Shown here: positions 19,301 to 28,580 of the stretch, in pieces
Position numbering within the stretch: the first letter of the stretch is position 1
How the letters are laid out: each line of letters opens with the position of its first letter
Source of the DNA: Flavobacteriales bacterium
GTDB lineage: Bacteria; Bacteroidota; Bacteroidia; Flavobacteriales; BACL11
Assembly (NCBI GenBank): GCA_002712715.1
Contig: PAUF01000010.1
Span: 46,424 to 90,838, forward strand
Length of the DNA: 44,415 nt
Direction: 5' to 3'
Notes under the pieces: model-generated
Database searches by the model: none
Seen by the model: the letters and a program-made list of their open reading frames with translations, nothing else
Told to the model about the DNA's origin: nothing
Translations under genes and position numbers: made by a program

Positions 19301-21644
19301 TAATTACAAGAGTATCTTTGCATCCATTAAAATCAGTCATCATTAATGTGACATCATATGTTCCAGGCAAAGAGTACAAATGATCTTGACGATTAAATCC
19401 AATATATCCATCTCCCCAATCTACTTTATAGTTTCGACAATCTTGTGATAAATTATCTATATAGGATCTTTTGGATCCAACACAAATTACTGAATCTTTT
19501 TCAGAATTATTTGCATTAATAAGATATGTAAAATTAGCCTCGGGCACTGAAACAATTAATTCATATTCATATTCATGAATACAAGCGGTAAGATTATTCT
19601 TAACTCGTAATAAAACATCATAGGTCCCGCGATTCAAATAAGTATGTACGGGATTAATGTCATTTGATGTAGAACCATCACCAAAATTCCATAAAACTGA
19701 GTCAGCTCCTAAGGAAAAATTTTGAAATTCAAAAGTATAAGGATCTAAACAATTTGTCTCAGTTTCAAAATAAGCACTAGGTTCAATAACTTGTATAAGT
19801 TGATTTTTAACTAAAGTATCAATACAAGAACCAATTCCACTAATCAATGATACTGTATATAATCCTACTTCATTATATTCATGATATGTATCTTGATTAT
19901 TGTCACTATTTCCATCACCAAAATTCCATTCCCAAAAAGTTAAACTATCGATTGAAACTGTCGCATCATCAAAACTAATTACTTCACCAGCACACACTAA
20001 TGTATCGCTAGCAATAAAATCTACATTTGAAATATCAATAACTCTTATTAATGAAGGATAGTCAATCTGTCTAATACATCCAATAGAATTTTCAACTCTT
20101 AAAGAAATATTATAAATTGAAGGAAGTACATACTGATGATTAGGACTATGTATAGATGAATAATTACCATCTCCAAAAGACCATGAATAAGATACCATTG
20201 GAAATAAAGAATTACTATTATCTGAAAATTGAACAGATTGATTTATACATACAATTGAATCTGAAAAATGAAAATCTACTACTAAATCATCAACTATAAC
20301 ATAATCTACATATGTTGAATCATTTGTACAACCATTAGAATCTACTAACAATAAAGAAACGTCATATTTACCATACTCTGCAAATTCAATTGCGGGGTTA
20401 AATAATGCAGAAGTATCACCATTACTAAATATCCACATCAATGATTGAACATTTGGAGTAGAATTATAGAAATTTACTTCGAAAGGCACAATACAACTAG
20501 AGGAGGAGTCAGTGTCAAAATCTACAAAGGGATCCGGAAAAATATGTATATAATCAATATATTCTATACTGGAAAGACATTCTCCATTAATAGATGTTGT
20601 TAAGGAAACAGAATATGTTCCAGAATTAACATAATTATGAGAAGGGTTTTTCAAATTTGAAAAAGTCCCATCTCCAAAATCCCAGTTCCAACTATCAATG
20701 ACAGAATGTGTCAAATCAATAAAATTCAACTCTACATTCTTACAATTTGAATCAGCGTCTACAGAAAACTCTGTAAGCACATTCGCTCCGACTTCAATAT
20801 AGTTACTTACTTCAAAAGAATCTAAACAAATACCATTATTGGCAATTAAAACGACATCAAAAACACCAGCAGTATACAAATGAACAGGTTCGTTATCAAA
20901 AGAAAAGTTCCCATCTCCAAAAATCCAAGTAAAATCATTAGCGTTTGAAGAATTATTAATAAAATTAATTGACTGTACTGAATCACAAGAAATTTTAATA
21001 TCCGAAGAAAAATCAGCTGCAGGTATTTGTTTTACTTCTATTAAATTGGTCGCTACCAAAATATTCTCACAACCATTATCATCCCTTACTAATAAAGAAA
21101 CATTATAGATGCCATCATTTGGATAATAATATATTGGGTTCTGCAAATTACTACTTCCACCATCACCAAAATCCCAAATCCAATCAACAATATTAGCAAA
21201 ACTATTAGATTGGTCTGTAAATACAACTTTATCATATTGACAAATTATATTTATACTCTCCGAGAAATCAGAGTTAGGCAAATCATGAATAATAATATAA
21301 TCTGTAATTATATAACTGTCACTATGGTTATTATCGCTTACTGTCAACTTCACAGTAAATATACCTGGATTGGTATACATTATTATTGGATTTGGAAGAT
21401 TAGAAGTCATTCCATTCCCAAAATCCCAATTCCATGTATCTGGATTACCTGTAGAAAGATCTTCAAATTCAACAATTAAAGATCCACATCCTACATTTGA
21501 ATTCAAAGCAGTAAAGTTAGCCGTAACTTGTGAGGTTGCACTGAAAACAGATAACATGGAAAAGAGAATTAGGTTAATAAGAAAATTACCAGGTAAAATA
21601 AAAAGAAATTCTTTCCTTAGAAACTTGTAATAATTAATTAACAT
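16329..21644 (-). CDS. Giant tandem-PKD-repeat protein with T9SS type B sorting domain
   Basis: 1771 aa; about 17-19 PKD-like units (WNWDFGDGTFSNLKNPSHNYVNSGTYSVSL); C-terminus VYIPNSFTPNEDNINDYFTVSI...YEMHVYNRWGEVVFYSDN...LNGTYYYTV. Confidence 0.93.
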   Translation of the reverse strand: MLINYYKFLRKEFLFILPGNFLINLILFSMLSVFSATSQVTANFTALNSNVGCGSLIVEFEDLSTGNPDTWNWDFGNGMTSNLPNPIIMYTNPGIFTVKLTVSDNNHSDSYIITDYIIIHDLPNSDFSESINIICQYDKVVFTDQSNSFANIVDWIWDFGDGGSSNLQNPIYYYPNDGIYNVSLLVRDDNGCENILVATNLIEVKQIPAADFSSDIKISCDSVQSINFINNSSNANDFTWIFGDGNFSFDNEPVHLYTAGVFDVVLIANNGICLDSFEVSNYIEVGANVLTEFSVDADSNCKNVELNFIDLTHSVIDSWNWDFGDGTFSNLKNPSHNYVNSGTYSVSLTTSINGECLSSIEYIDYIHIFPDPFVDFDTDSSSSCIVPFEVNFYNSTPNVQSLMWIFSNGDTSALFNPAIEFAEYGKYDVSLLLVDSNGCTNDSTYVDYVIVDDLVVDFHFSDSIVCINQSVQFSDNSNSLFPMVSYSWSFGDGNYSSIHSPNHQYVLPSIYNISLRVENSIGCIRQIDYPSLIRVIDISNVDFIASDTLVCAGEVISFDDATVSIDSLTFWEWNFGDGNSDNNQDTYHEYNEVGLYTVSLISGIGSCIDTLVKNQLIQVIEPSAYFETETNCLDPYTFEFQNFSLGADSVLWNFGDGSTSNDINPVHTYLNRGTYDVLLRVKNNLTACIHEYEYELIVSVPEANFTYLINANNSEKDSVICVGSKRSYIDNLSQDCRNYKVDWGDGYIGFNRQDHLYSLPGTYDVTLMMTDFNGCKDTLVISNMFRVSDIEADFAVVDTEGCDSLIVNFTDLCSEPADLFWDLGNNNFSYQNNPHNIYLDEGQYNIILYAVSADGCKDTLEKSVDFKFSYPEINFEISDVIICPDQLVSFIDSSIGYNLSYEWSFGDGSYSLLKNPSHIYSNEGSYTVKLIVKDSMNCISVDSNSVILVKKPTANFTSSNFTSSCPPLISSFTNNSSSNLSIFYWDFGDGIYSTQENPSHVYSTSGIYDVSLIVEDQNGCRDTMIYYDLIQINGPIGDFTISETQICADDTLYFNSNVLNTSFYFWDFGDGIFSTDSNPFHIYSYDDYFVPKLIIENDYGCQFVIHYDDSIKVKLLDLDAGINDTVCLGDEIILSANGYGNNFLWDTSIFISNPSLQNVYVRPTFSSMFFVSNTDGECFSRDSVYVHVHQNVPNPSMIYENHCYNDTMVLYADAGISGSFLYEWNISGNSFSDSIVHYIFDSAGSFIVQIAVVNLENFCSVNLVDTLIVDDLPHVDFSYSEACFGDTTYFNNLSSSNVVANIWSFGDHFSSSFEFNSNNVFSESGFFNTTLVSYSDDGCSNSITKEVLIYDLPKVKFSANEVCVGDSMVFTPIIDLENGYVTSWNWDFGDNTIISDIDSPYHIYLSEGFFEVNLKVESNFGCKSKFTDSVLINPVPDLDFIYEFQCIGDIIRFQDRSLISNSEVFSYTWDFGDGVVTNFPNTSHLYKESGIYNVSLSVITLNSCFASIEKQVEIFPLPIIDFLWDDKVCLNEEVDFSAICKNYAEIDYNWDFSSDLEKEGDQVSNIYDNPGIYSVSLSAETSNSCVSSISKFDIIQIEVNPEAEFLISNSNVSMFDPKVSLVNNSSNSIVSKWFLDDQFISSDDSLLIEFNYPDVYSITLYVEDINGCSDEFNYDLEVSPELIVYIPNSFTPNEDNINDYFTVSINEYSSYEMHVYNRWGEVVFYSDNIDLPWNGSSKGNDVLNGTYYYTVSITDLRNKLFVYKGEVNVMR
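16620..21535 (-). repeat. Tandem PKD repeat array within the 1771-aa protein
   Basis: Recurring W(D/I/S)FGDGxxSxxxNPxHxYxxxGxYxVxL motif roughly every 80-90 aa. Confidence 0.88.
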
Positions 21645-21732
21645 AAATAAAATTTAAAATGAAACGGCTTATTATTTAAAACGTTAATAAAATAAAATTG
21701 GTTACAAAGCTTTAGATATTTTAATCTTTTGC

Positions 21733-21740
21733 TACTTTTG
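21733..21740 (+). promoter_or_regulatory. Candidate TAnnTTTG -7 element for mtaB
   Basis: TACTTTTG four nt upstream of the mtaB ATG; weak TTTA -33-like match 18 nt upstream. Confidence 0.4.
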
Positions 21741-21744
21741 CAAT

Positions 21745-23031
21745 ATGAATAATCTTAACACAGTAGCATTCTACACATTAGGTTGTAAACTTAATTTTGC
21801 TGAAACATCAACAATTTCTAGAAATTTAGAAAAAGAGGGACTCAAGAAAGTAGGCTTTGATTCTAAAGCTGATTTATATATCATCAACACTTGTTCGGTG
21901 ACAGAAAATGCTAATAAAGAATGTTCAAGAATAATTAAGAAAGCAAAAAAAAACAGTCCAAATTCATTTGTAATTATCACAGGTTGTTATGCACAATTAA
22001 AACCAAAAATAATCTCTGAAATACCAGATGTAGATTTAGTAATTGGTGCTAATGAAAAATTTAATATCTCGAAAATAATTTCTCAAAAAAACACAACCAA
22101 AATTCATGGATGTGAGATAAATAATTTAAAATATAACTCATCATTTTCATTAAATGACAGAACAAGATCATTCTTAAAAGTTCAAGACGGATGTGACTTT
22201 CCATGCACTTATTGCACCATCCCTCTTGCTAGGGGAAAAAGCAGATCTGATACAATAAAAAACATTATTAAAAAAGTTTACTCAATAGCTAAAAACGATA
22301 TCAAAGAAATTGTTCTTACTGGAGTTAATATTGGAGATTTTAAAGACCCTGAAACAAATGAAGATTTTTATGACTTAATATGCAAACTAGATAAAATAAA
22401 ACAGATATCTAGGTTCAGAATCTCTTCAATAGAGCCCAACCTGATTTCTGACAAAATAATTGAATTTGTTAAAAATTCTAAACGTTTTGTACCTCACTTC
22501 CATATTCCTTTACAGTCGGGTTCAAATGATATACTTAAAAGCATGAAAAGACGATATAATGCTAAACTTTATCAAGAAAAAATCATAAAAATCAATAAAA
22601 AAATACCAGATGTTTGCATTGGAGCTGACGTTATAGTTGGGTTTCCTGGGGAAAGCAATAAACACTTTGAAGATACTCTGAATTTTATTAAAAATCTACC
22701 AATAAATTACCTTCATGTATTCCCTTACTCTGAAAGAGAAAATACAATTGCGTTTAGCATGAAAAATCAAGTTCAAATACAAGAAAGGAAAGAAAGAAGT
22801 AAAAAACTGAGAATTCTATCGAATAAGCTTAATAGAATTTTCTACTCTAAATACTTAGGAAGTACTCAAAAAGTTTTATTTGAAGAAAGTAAATCAGGCA
22901 ACTTAGTAGGATTCACAAAAAACTATATTAAAGTTGAAGTCCCTTTCAATAAAGGTATAAAAAATCAAGAAGTAGATGTCAAATTATTATCTATTAATGA
23001 ACAACAAAGAGTTATATCAAAAATTTTATAA
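21745..23031 (+). CDS. mtaB: tRNA (N6-threonylcarbamoyladenosine(37)-C2)-methylthiotransferase MtaB
   Basis: 428 aa; N-terminal TLGCKLNFAETSTI, radical SAM motif CDFPCTYCTIPLARGKSRS, FHIPLQSGSNDILKSMKRRY. Confidence 0.92.
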   Translation: MNNLNTVAFYTLGCKLNFAETSTISRNLEKEGLKKVGFDSKADLYIINTCSVTENANKECSRIIKKAKKNSPNSFVIITGCYAQLKPKIISEIPDVDLVIGANEKFNISKIISQKNTTKIHGCEINNLKYNSSFSLNDRTRSFLKVQDGCDFPCTYCTIPLARGKSRSDTIKNIIKKVYSIAKNDIKEIVLTGVNIGDFKDPETNEDFYDLICKLDKIKQISRFRISSIEPNLISDKIIEFVKNSKRFVPHFHIPLQSGSNDILKSMKRRYNAKLYQEKIIKINKKIPDVCIGADVIVGFPGESNKHFEDTLNFIKNLPINYLHVFPYSERENTIAFSMKNQVQIQERKERSKKLRILSNKLNRIFYSKYLGSTQKVLFEESKSGNLVGFTKNYIKVEVPFNKGIKNQEVDVKLLSINEQQRVISKIL

Positions 23032-23033
23032 AA

Positions 23034-24269
23034 ATGTACCCACAATTACACCACTTATTATTTGAGTTATTTGGATTAGAATTAAAACTACCAATTCAAA
23101 CATTTGGATTAATGGTAGCTACAGCTTTTCTGTTTGGCGCCTATATATTGAGGAAAGAACTAAAAAGAAAGTTTGATGAAGGATTGCTAAAATCTCAATT
23201 AAAAAAACAAAAAATTGGCGGAAGCTTATCTAAAATTGAAATATTCAAATCTTTATTCTTTGGATTTATATTAGGATTCAAATTACTGGGAGCAATACTA
23301 GAATACGATTACTTTATCAATAATACACAAAAATTCTTACTATCAGGTGAAGGGAATTTATTAGGAGGATTTATCGCTGCCGGAATTTCAATTTATTTAA
23401 AATGGAGATCTAACAAAAAAAACCGGCTCGAAAATCCAGTTTGGAAAAATGTTGAAGTTCTTCCACAAGATAATACTGGAAATATAACAATGGTCGCTGC
23501 AATTTCTGGTATAATTGGCGCTAAAATATTTGCTATTTTTGAATCTTTAGCAGCTCTAAGTCCAGAAAAGATTGCAAGATGGGAACTCAACAGACAAATT
23601 GAAATATCTAATCCTGATTATATATTTAATTACTCTGATTATATTTTTGAACAATTAATAGCTCTACATGGACTAACATTTTTAGGGGGGTTAATAATTG
23701 GATCTATTGCGGTTATTTTTTATGCAAAGAGAAACAATCTAAAAATTCTTCCAATAATTGATTGCTTTGCTCCAGTTATGATTTTAAGTTATGGTATTGG
23801 AAGAATTGGCTGTCAATTATCCGGAGATGGTGACTGGGGAATTGCTAATGACATATCTAGTAAACCTGAATTTCTTAGTTTCATGCCTGATTGGTTATGG
23901 TCATATTCTTATCCTCATAACATATCTCAAGCGGGAGATAAGATGATCGGTTGTGATCCATTTTGGGATCCATATATCTATGAATTAAATCCTGGAGTAT
24001 TTCCTACACCTGTATACGAAACATGCCTCTCATTTATTATATTTTTTATATTATGGAAATTACGAACCAAAATTAAAATACCTGGTATACTTTTTTGTAT
24101 ATATTTAATGTTTAGTAGTATTGAAAGATATTTCATTGAAAATATTAGAGTTACTGAAGAATTAATCATCGGATTAACTCAAGCGCAATTTATCTCAATA
24201 ATTTTATTATTTACTGGCATAATAGGTATTTTTTATCTAAGGAAAAACTATTCTAAATCCCAATTATGA
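23034..24269 (+). CDS. lgt: Prolipoprotein diacylglyceryl transferase
   Basis: 411 aa multi-TM; YGIGRIGCQLSGDGDWG signature, PTPVYETCLSFIIF, RYFIENIRV. Confidence 0.92.
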   Translation: MYPQLHHLLFELFGLELKLPIQTFGLMVATAFLFGAYILRKELKRKFDEGLLKSQLKKQKIGGSLSKIEIFKSLFFGFILGFKLLGAILEYDYFINNTQKFLLSGEGNLLGGFIAAGISIYLKWRSNKKNRLENPVWKNVEVLPQDNTGNITMVAAISGIIGAKIFAIFESLAALSPEKIARWELNRQIEISNPDYIFNYSDYIFEQLIALHGLTFLGGLIIGSIAVIFYAKRNNLKILPIIDCFAPVMILSYGIGRIGCQLSGDGDWGIANDISSKPEFLSFMPDWLWSYSYPHNISQAGDKMIGCDPFWDPYIYELNPGVFPTPVYETCLSFIIFFILWKLRTKIKIPGILFCIYLMFSSIERYFIENIRVTEELIIGLTQAQFISIILLFTGIIGIFYLRKNYSKSQL

Positions 24270-25723
24270 CTCTTTCTTAGAATATATAATCCAATAAAAG
24301 TAATAAATCCATTTAGGATTAAAAGTTCAAAACCAAAATCTATATAAAGATTAAGAACAAAACATAATATAGGGGAAATGATTGCAACAATTGGAACATA
24401 CTTATCCATGATCTCCCATTTGGTAAACATTCCAAAAAAATACATTCCTAAAAGAGGGCCATATGTATATCCTGCAACAGTAAATAAAGATTTAATTACA
24501 CTATCATTATTTATTAAATTAAATAAAATAATCACACAAAAAAGTACAACAGACATCAATAAATGAACCCTCTTTCTAATACCAATTTGTTTGTCAGGCT
24601 TCTCATTTTCAAATTCAATAATATCTACGCAAAAAGAAGTAGTTAGGGAAGTTAACGCAGAATCTGCACTTGAGTAAGCTGCGGCTATAATACCAATCAA
24701 AAATAATATACCAACAAACTCTGGAAGATATTGATGGAAATTAGGATCTTGTATAATAAACTCTCCTTTATTCAGAGCTATGTTAGGGAAAATCATATCA
24801 GCATTTTCCGGAACTAATAATCCTAATTTGTTAGAGTAAATTAAAAGTAATGCTCCTAGAGAAAGAAAAACTAAATCTACGAAAATTAATATTGCACTAA
24901 AAGTAAACATATTTTTCTGAGCGTCCTTAAGATTTCTACAACTAAGATTCTTCTGCATTTGATCCTGATCAAGTCCAGTCATAACTATTGCCATAAATAC
25001 CCCAGAAAAAAACTGTTTGAAAAAGTATTTTTTGTCTGACCACTCATCAAAAAAGAAAACTTTAGAATAATCTGAATTCTTAATTTCTGAGAATACATCA
25101 CTCACTCCTAATCCCATATTTTCCATTAAATAATATGAAATAATAATTACCGTAGATAACATAACTGTTGTTTGTAATGCATCAGTCCATATAATAGTTT
25201 TTATCCCACTTCTATATGTATAAACCCATATCAATGATATAGTAATTAATACAGTTAAATAAAATGGAATATTTAATTCATCAAAAACTGCAAATTGCAA
25301 GACAGATGCTATTAAATATAGTCTAAAAGAAGCTCCTATAGTCCTAGAAAGTAAAAAAAAGGATGATCCAGTTTTATAACTATATACTCCAAATCTTTCC
25401 TTTAAGTAAGTATATATTGATGTCAACTCAAGTTTATAATACAATGGCAGTAAAATTCTAGAGATAATAGCATATCCTACAAAAAAACCAAAAACCATTT
25501 GCATATAAGAAAATTGACTTTCACCTACCCAACCAGGTACAGAAATAAAAGTAATTCCTGACAAAGTAGTACCAATCATACCATACGCAATAACAAACCA
25601 TGGAGATTTTCTATTGCCTAAAAAGAAACTGGAATTACTATCATTCTTACCAGTAAAATAAGAAATGATAAATAATAACGCAAAATAGCAAACAATTACC
25701 GTTAAAATTAAAGAAGTTGACAT
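24248..25723 (-). CDS. Sodium:solute symporter (SSS family)
   Basis: 491 aa multi-TM; FFLGNRKSPWFVIAYGMIGTTLSGITFISVPGWVG, MTGLDQDQMQKNLSCRNLKDAQKNM, AAAYSSADSALTSLTTSF. Confidence 0.9.
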   Translation of the reverse strand: MSTSLILTVIVCYFALLFIISYFTGKNDSNSSFFLGNRKSPWFVIAYGMIGTTLSGITFISVPGWVGESQFSYMQMVFGFFVGYAIISRILLPLYYKLELTSIYTYLKERFGVYSYKTGSSFFLLSRTIGASFRLYLIASVLQFAVFDELNIPFYLTVLITISLIWVYTYRSGIKTIIWTDALQTTVMLSTVIIISYYLMENMGLGVSDVFSEIKNSDYSKVFFFDEWSDKKYFFKQFFSGVFMAIVMTGLDQDQMQKNLSCRNLKDAQKNMFTFSAILIFVDLVFLSLGALLLIYSNKLGLLVPENADMIFPNIALNKGEFIIQDPNFHQYLPEFVGILFLIGIIAAAYSSADSALTSLTTSFCVDIIEFENEKPDKQIGIRKRVHLLMSVVLFCVIILFNLINNDSVIKSLFTVAGYTYGPLLGMYFFGMFTKWEIMDKYVPIVAIISPILCFVLNLYIDFGFELLILNGFITFIGLYILRKSHNWDLE

Positions 25724-25739
25724 TTTAAATTTGTTTGTA

Positions 25740-25747
25740 CAAATTTA
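25740..25747 (-). promoter_or_regulatory. Candidate TAnnTTTG -7 element for the SSS symporter
   Basis: CAAATTTA on + = TAAATTTG on -, 16 nt before the symporter ATG; no clear -33. Confidence 0.35.
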
Positions 25748-25768
25748 TGATAAAAAAAATTTAATAAT

Positions 25769-25776
25769 TAATTTTG
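25769..25776 (+). promoter_or_regulatory. Candidate TAnnTTTG -7 element for recR
   Basis: TAATTTTG four nt upstream of the recR ATG. Confidence 0.4.
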
Positions 25777-25780
25777 TTAA

Positions 25781-26398
25781 ATGAAGTTTCCATCTAAAAT
25801 TGTTGAGAACGCTGTGAATCAATTATCATCACTGCCCGGAATAGGAAAAAAATCTGCATTAAGATTAGTATTACATATGATCAAACAAGATACAAGTAAT
25901 ATTAATAATTTTGGATTATCCTTTGTTGATTTATCTAAAAATATAAACTATTGTAAGGAATGTTATTCAATTTCAGATCATGATATATGCTCAATATGCA
26001 GTAACCATAAAAGAGATCAAAATACCATATGCGTAGTAGAAGACATTAGAGTATTAATGTCAATCGAAAAAACTATGCAATATAATGGAAAATACCATGT
26101 AATTGGAGGATTAATTTCACCAATAGATGGTATTTCTCCTGAAAAATTGAGAATTAATGAATTAGTAGAAAGAATAAAAAAAACAAATATTTCAGAAGTG
26201 ATTTTTGCACTAAGCACTACGATGAATGGAGATACAACAAATTTCTATATTTATAATAAAATTAAAGATATGCAAATTAAAATATCTTCGATTGCTAGAG
26301 GAATTTCTATTGGGGATGAGCTTGAATATACTGATGAAATGACATTAGGAACAGCTATTACTAGTCGTTTACCATATGAAAACTCATTCATTAAATAG
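25781..26398 (+). CDS. recR: Recombination protein RecR
   Basis: 205 aa; LSSLPGIGKKSALRLVLHMI, zinc finger CKEC...CSIC, TOPRIM VVEDIRVLMSIE, YHVIGGLISPIDGISPEKLRI. Confidence 0.95.
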   Translation: MKFPSKIVENAVNQLSSLPGIGKKSALRLVLHMIKQDTSNINNFGLSFVDLSKNINYCKECYSISDHDICSICSNHKRDQNTICVVEDIRVLMSIEKTMQYNGKYHVIGGLISPIDGISPEKLRINELVERIKKTNISEVIFALSTTMNGDTTNFYIYNKIKDMQIKISSIARGISIGDELEYTDEMTLGTAITSRLPYENSFIK

Positions 26399-26442
26399 TT
26401 TACATACAATTTCTTTTATTATTTTTGCATAAAATTTAAACA

Positions 26443-27780
26443 ATGGCTAAAATTGAACTTATTATGCCCAAAATGGGAGAAAGTGTTACAGAAGCTACTG
26501 TAATATCTTGGAATAAAAATATCGGTGACACTGTAGAAGTTGATGATACAATTATTGAAGTAGCTACTGACAAGGTAGATTCTGAAGTTCCTTCTACTCA
26601 TGAAGGAATACTGATTGAACAATTATTTCAAAATGATGATGTGGTTCAAGTTGGTGAAGCATTTGCTATAATTCAAACAAATTCATCTGATAAAGAAGAA
26701 ATAGAAGAGATTTTAGAACCTATCAAAGAATCTAAAAAAATAAATCAAGAAAATATTTCAGAAAAACAGGTAAATGAAGAAGTGAAATCCGAAGAAACTA
26801 TACTAGACACTTCAAAATCTAAAAAGTTTTATTCACCATTAGTAAAAAGTATTGCGAAAAAAGAAGGTGTTTCTCTAGAAGATTTAGAAAAAATAGTTGG
26901 AACTGGAAAAGAAGAAAGAGTTACTAAATCAGATATTTTAAATTATATAGAATCAAAAGAAGATAATGATAAGCAACAAGTTGATAAAACAGAACAAATA
27001 AAAACAATTACAAATAAGACTAGTGAAAAAAATAAAATTCAACAAGTAAATTCTTTAAACACTAATACTGGAGATATTGAAATAGTAGAAATGGATCGTA
27101 TGAGAAAATTGATTTCTGAACATATGACAATGTCTAAATCAACCTCAGCACATATTACATCAATTGTTGAAGCGGATATGACAAATATAGTTGAATGGAG
27201 AAATTCTATTAAATCCAAATTTAAAGAAAGAGAAGGACAGAATATTACCTTCACACCTATTATTATTCAAGCTATGTGTAATGCGGTTAAAGATTTTCCT
27301 ATGATTAATGTTTCTGTTGATGGAACAAATATACATGTTCATAAAAACACTAACATTGGAATGGCTGCAGCTTTACCTGATGGTAATTTAATAGTTCCTG
27401 TTATACATGAATGTCAAAACAAAAATCTTGTAGGCATTACTAAATCAGTGAATGATTTAGCAAAAAGGGCCAGGTCAGGAAATCTAAACCCAGATGACAT
27501 TCAAGGTGGAACAATCACTATGACTAATATCGGGACTTTTGGTAATTTGATGGGGACTCCTATTATAAATCAGCCACAAGTAGCAATTTTAGCATGTGGG
27601 ATAATTAAGAAAAAACCAGTTGTATTAGAAACAGAATATGGTGATATAATTGCAATTAGACATATGATGTATTTATCACTTTCATATGATCACAGAGTAG
27701 TTGATGGAGCGTTAGGTGGACAATACATAAAAAAGGTAGCTGATTACTTAGAAAACTTTAATAAGAACCAGGAAATATAG
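26443..27780 (+). CDS. 2-oxo acid dehydrogenase E2 component (dihydrolipoamide acyltransferase)
   Basis: 445 aa; one lipoyl domain (EVATDKVDSEVPS), peripheral subunit-binding domain, catalytic SLSYDHRVVDGALGGQYI. Confidence 0.93.
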   Translation: MAKIELIMPKMGESVTEATVISWNKNIGDTVEVDDTIIEVATDKVDSEVPSTHEGILIEQLFQNDDVVQVGEAFAIIQTNSSDKEEIEEILEPIKESKKINQENISEKQVNEEVKSEETILDTSKSKKFYSPLVKSIAKKEGVSLEDLEKIVGTGKEERVTKSDILNYIESKEDNDKQQVDKTEQIKTITNKTSEKNKIQQVNSLNTNTGDIEIVEMDRMRKLISEHMTMSKSTSAHITSIVEADMTNIVEWRNSIKSKFKEREGQNITFTPIIIQAMCNAVKDFPMINVSVDGTNIHVHKNTNIGMAAALPDGNLIVPVIHECQNKNLVGITKSVNDLAKRARSGNLNPDDIQGGTITMTNIGTFGNLMGTPIINQPQVAILACGIIKKKPVVLETEYGDIIAIRHMMYLSLSYDHRVVDGALGGQYIKKVADYLENFNKNQEI

Positions 27781-27792
27781 TTTTATTATTAA

Positions 27793-28575
27793 ATGGCAAT
27801 CAAACTAAAAAAATCTATAGTTTTTTTTGACTTAGAAACAACAGGTCTTAAAATTTCCCATGATAGAATAGTAGAAATTTCTGCACTAAAAATTGCAAAA
27901 GACAATCAACAAGAATCTAAGACTTGGAGAGTTAATCCGACTATTCCAATTTCTAAGGAAGCGAGCGAAATTCATGGAATTTATGATAAAGATGTTGCAA
28001 ACGAAAAAACATTTCATGAAATAGCTGAAGAAGTATATTCATTCATAAAAGATTGTGATCTAGGCGGATACAATTTAAACAAGTTCGACATCCCTCTTCT
28101 AGGAGAAGAGTTTATTAGATGCAATATTCATTTTAATTTTGATAATGTAAAATCTATAGATGTACAAAATATTTTTCACAAACTGGAGAAAAGAACACTT
28201 GCAGCTGCATATCAATTTTATTGTAATAAAAAATTAGAAAACGCACATTCTGCTGAGGCAGATACAAAAGCAACATTCGAAATATTATTAGCACAAATAG
28301 AAAAATATCAAAAACTAGAAAACAATGTAGAATACCTTAGTGAATTTTCAATTCAAAATGGGAAATCTGCAGACTTAGCTGGATTCATTAAGTATAATAA
28401 AAAAAATGAAATGATTATTAGTTTTGGTAAATATAAAAATACAACATTAAAAGAAATTTGGGATAAAAATCCAGGATATTTTTCATGGATAAAAAATGCA
28501 GACTTTCCAAAGTATACAAAACAAATACTAGAAAAATTTGTAAATGAAACGAAGTTAAATAGCAAATTAAATTAA
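27793..28575 (+). CDS. 3'-5' exonuclease, DnaQ/DEDD family, with an additional C-terminal domain
   Basis: 260 aa; FFDLETTGLKISHDRIVEIS, GYNLNKFDIPLL, HSAEADTKAT; C-terminal SFGKYKNTTLKEIWDKNPGYFSWI. Confidence 0.88.
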   Translation: MAIKLKKSIVFFDLETTGLKISHDRIVEISALKIAKDNQQESKTWRVNPTIPISKEASEIHGIYDKDVANEKTFHEIAEEVYSFIKDCDLGGYNLNKFDIPLLGEEFIRCNIHFNFDNVKSIDVQNIFHKLEKRTLAAAYQFYCNKKLENAHSAEADTKATFEILLAQIEKYQKLENNVEYLSEFSIQNGKSADLAGFIKYNKKNEMIISFGKYKNTTLKEIWDKNPGYFSWIKNADFPKYTKQILEKFVNETKLNSKLN

Positions 28576-28580
28576 AAATC

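Noticed and set aside
18039-21630. Several 60-89 aa ORFs inside the 1771-aa gene
   Set aside because: Shadow ORFs on either strand of a long repeat-containing CDS.
4364-21644. The adhesin cluster as a mobile genomic island
   Set aside because: No integrase, transposase, direct repeats or recombination site seen; the nearby tRNAs are not at the cluster edge and are separated from it by aroK.
23034-24269. Lgt is long (411 aa) with an extra hydrophilic segment, which could suggest a fusion
   Set aside because: Longer Lgt proteins are common in Bacteroidota; signature motifs are intact and no second domain is recognisable.
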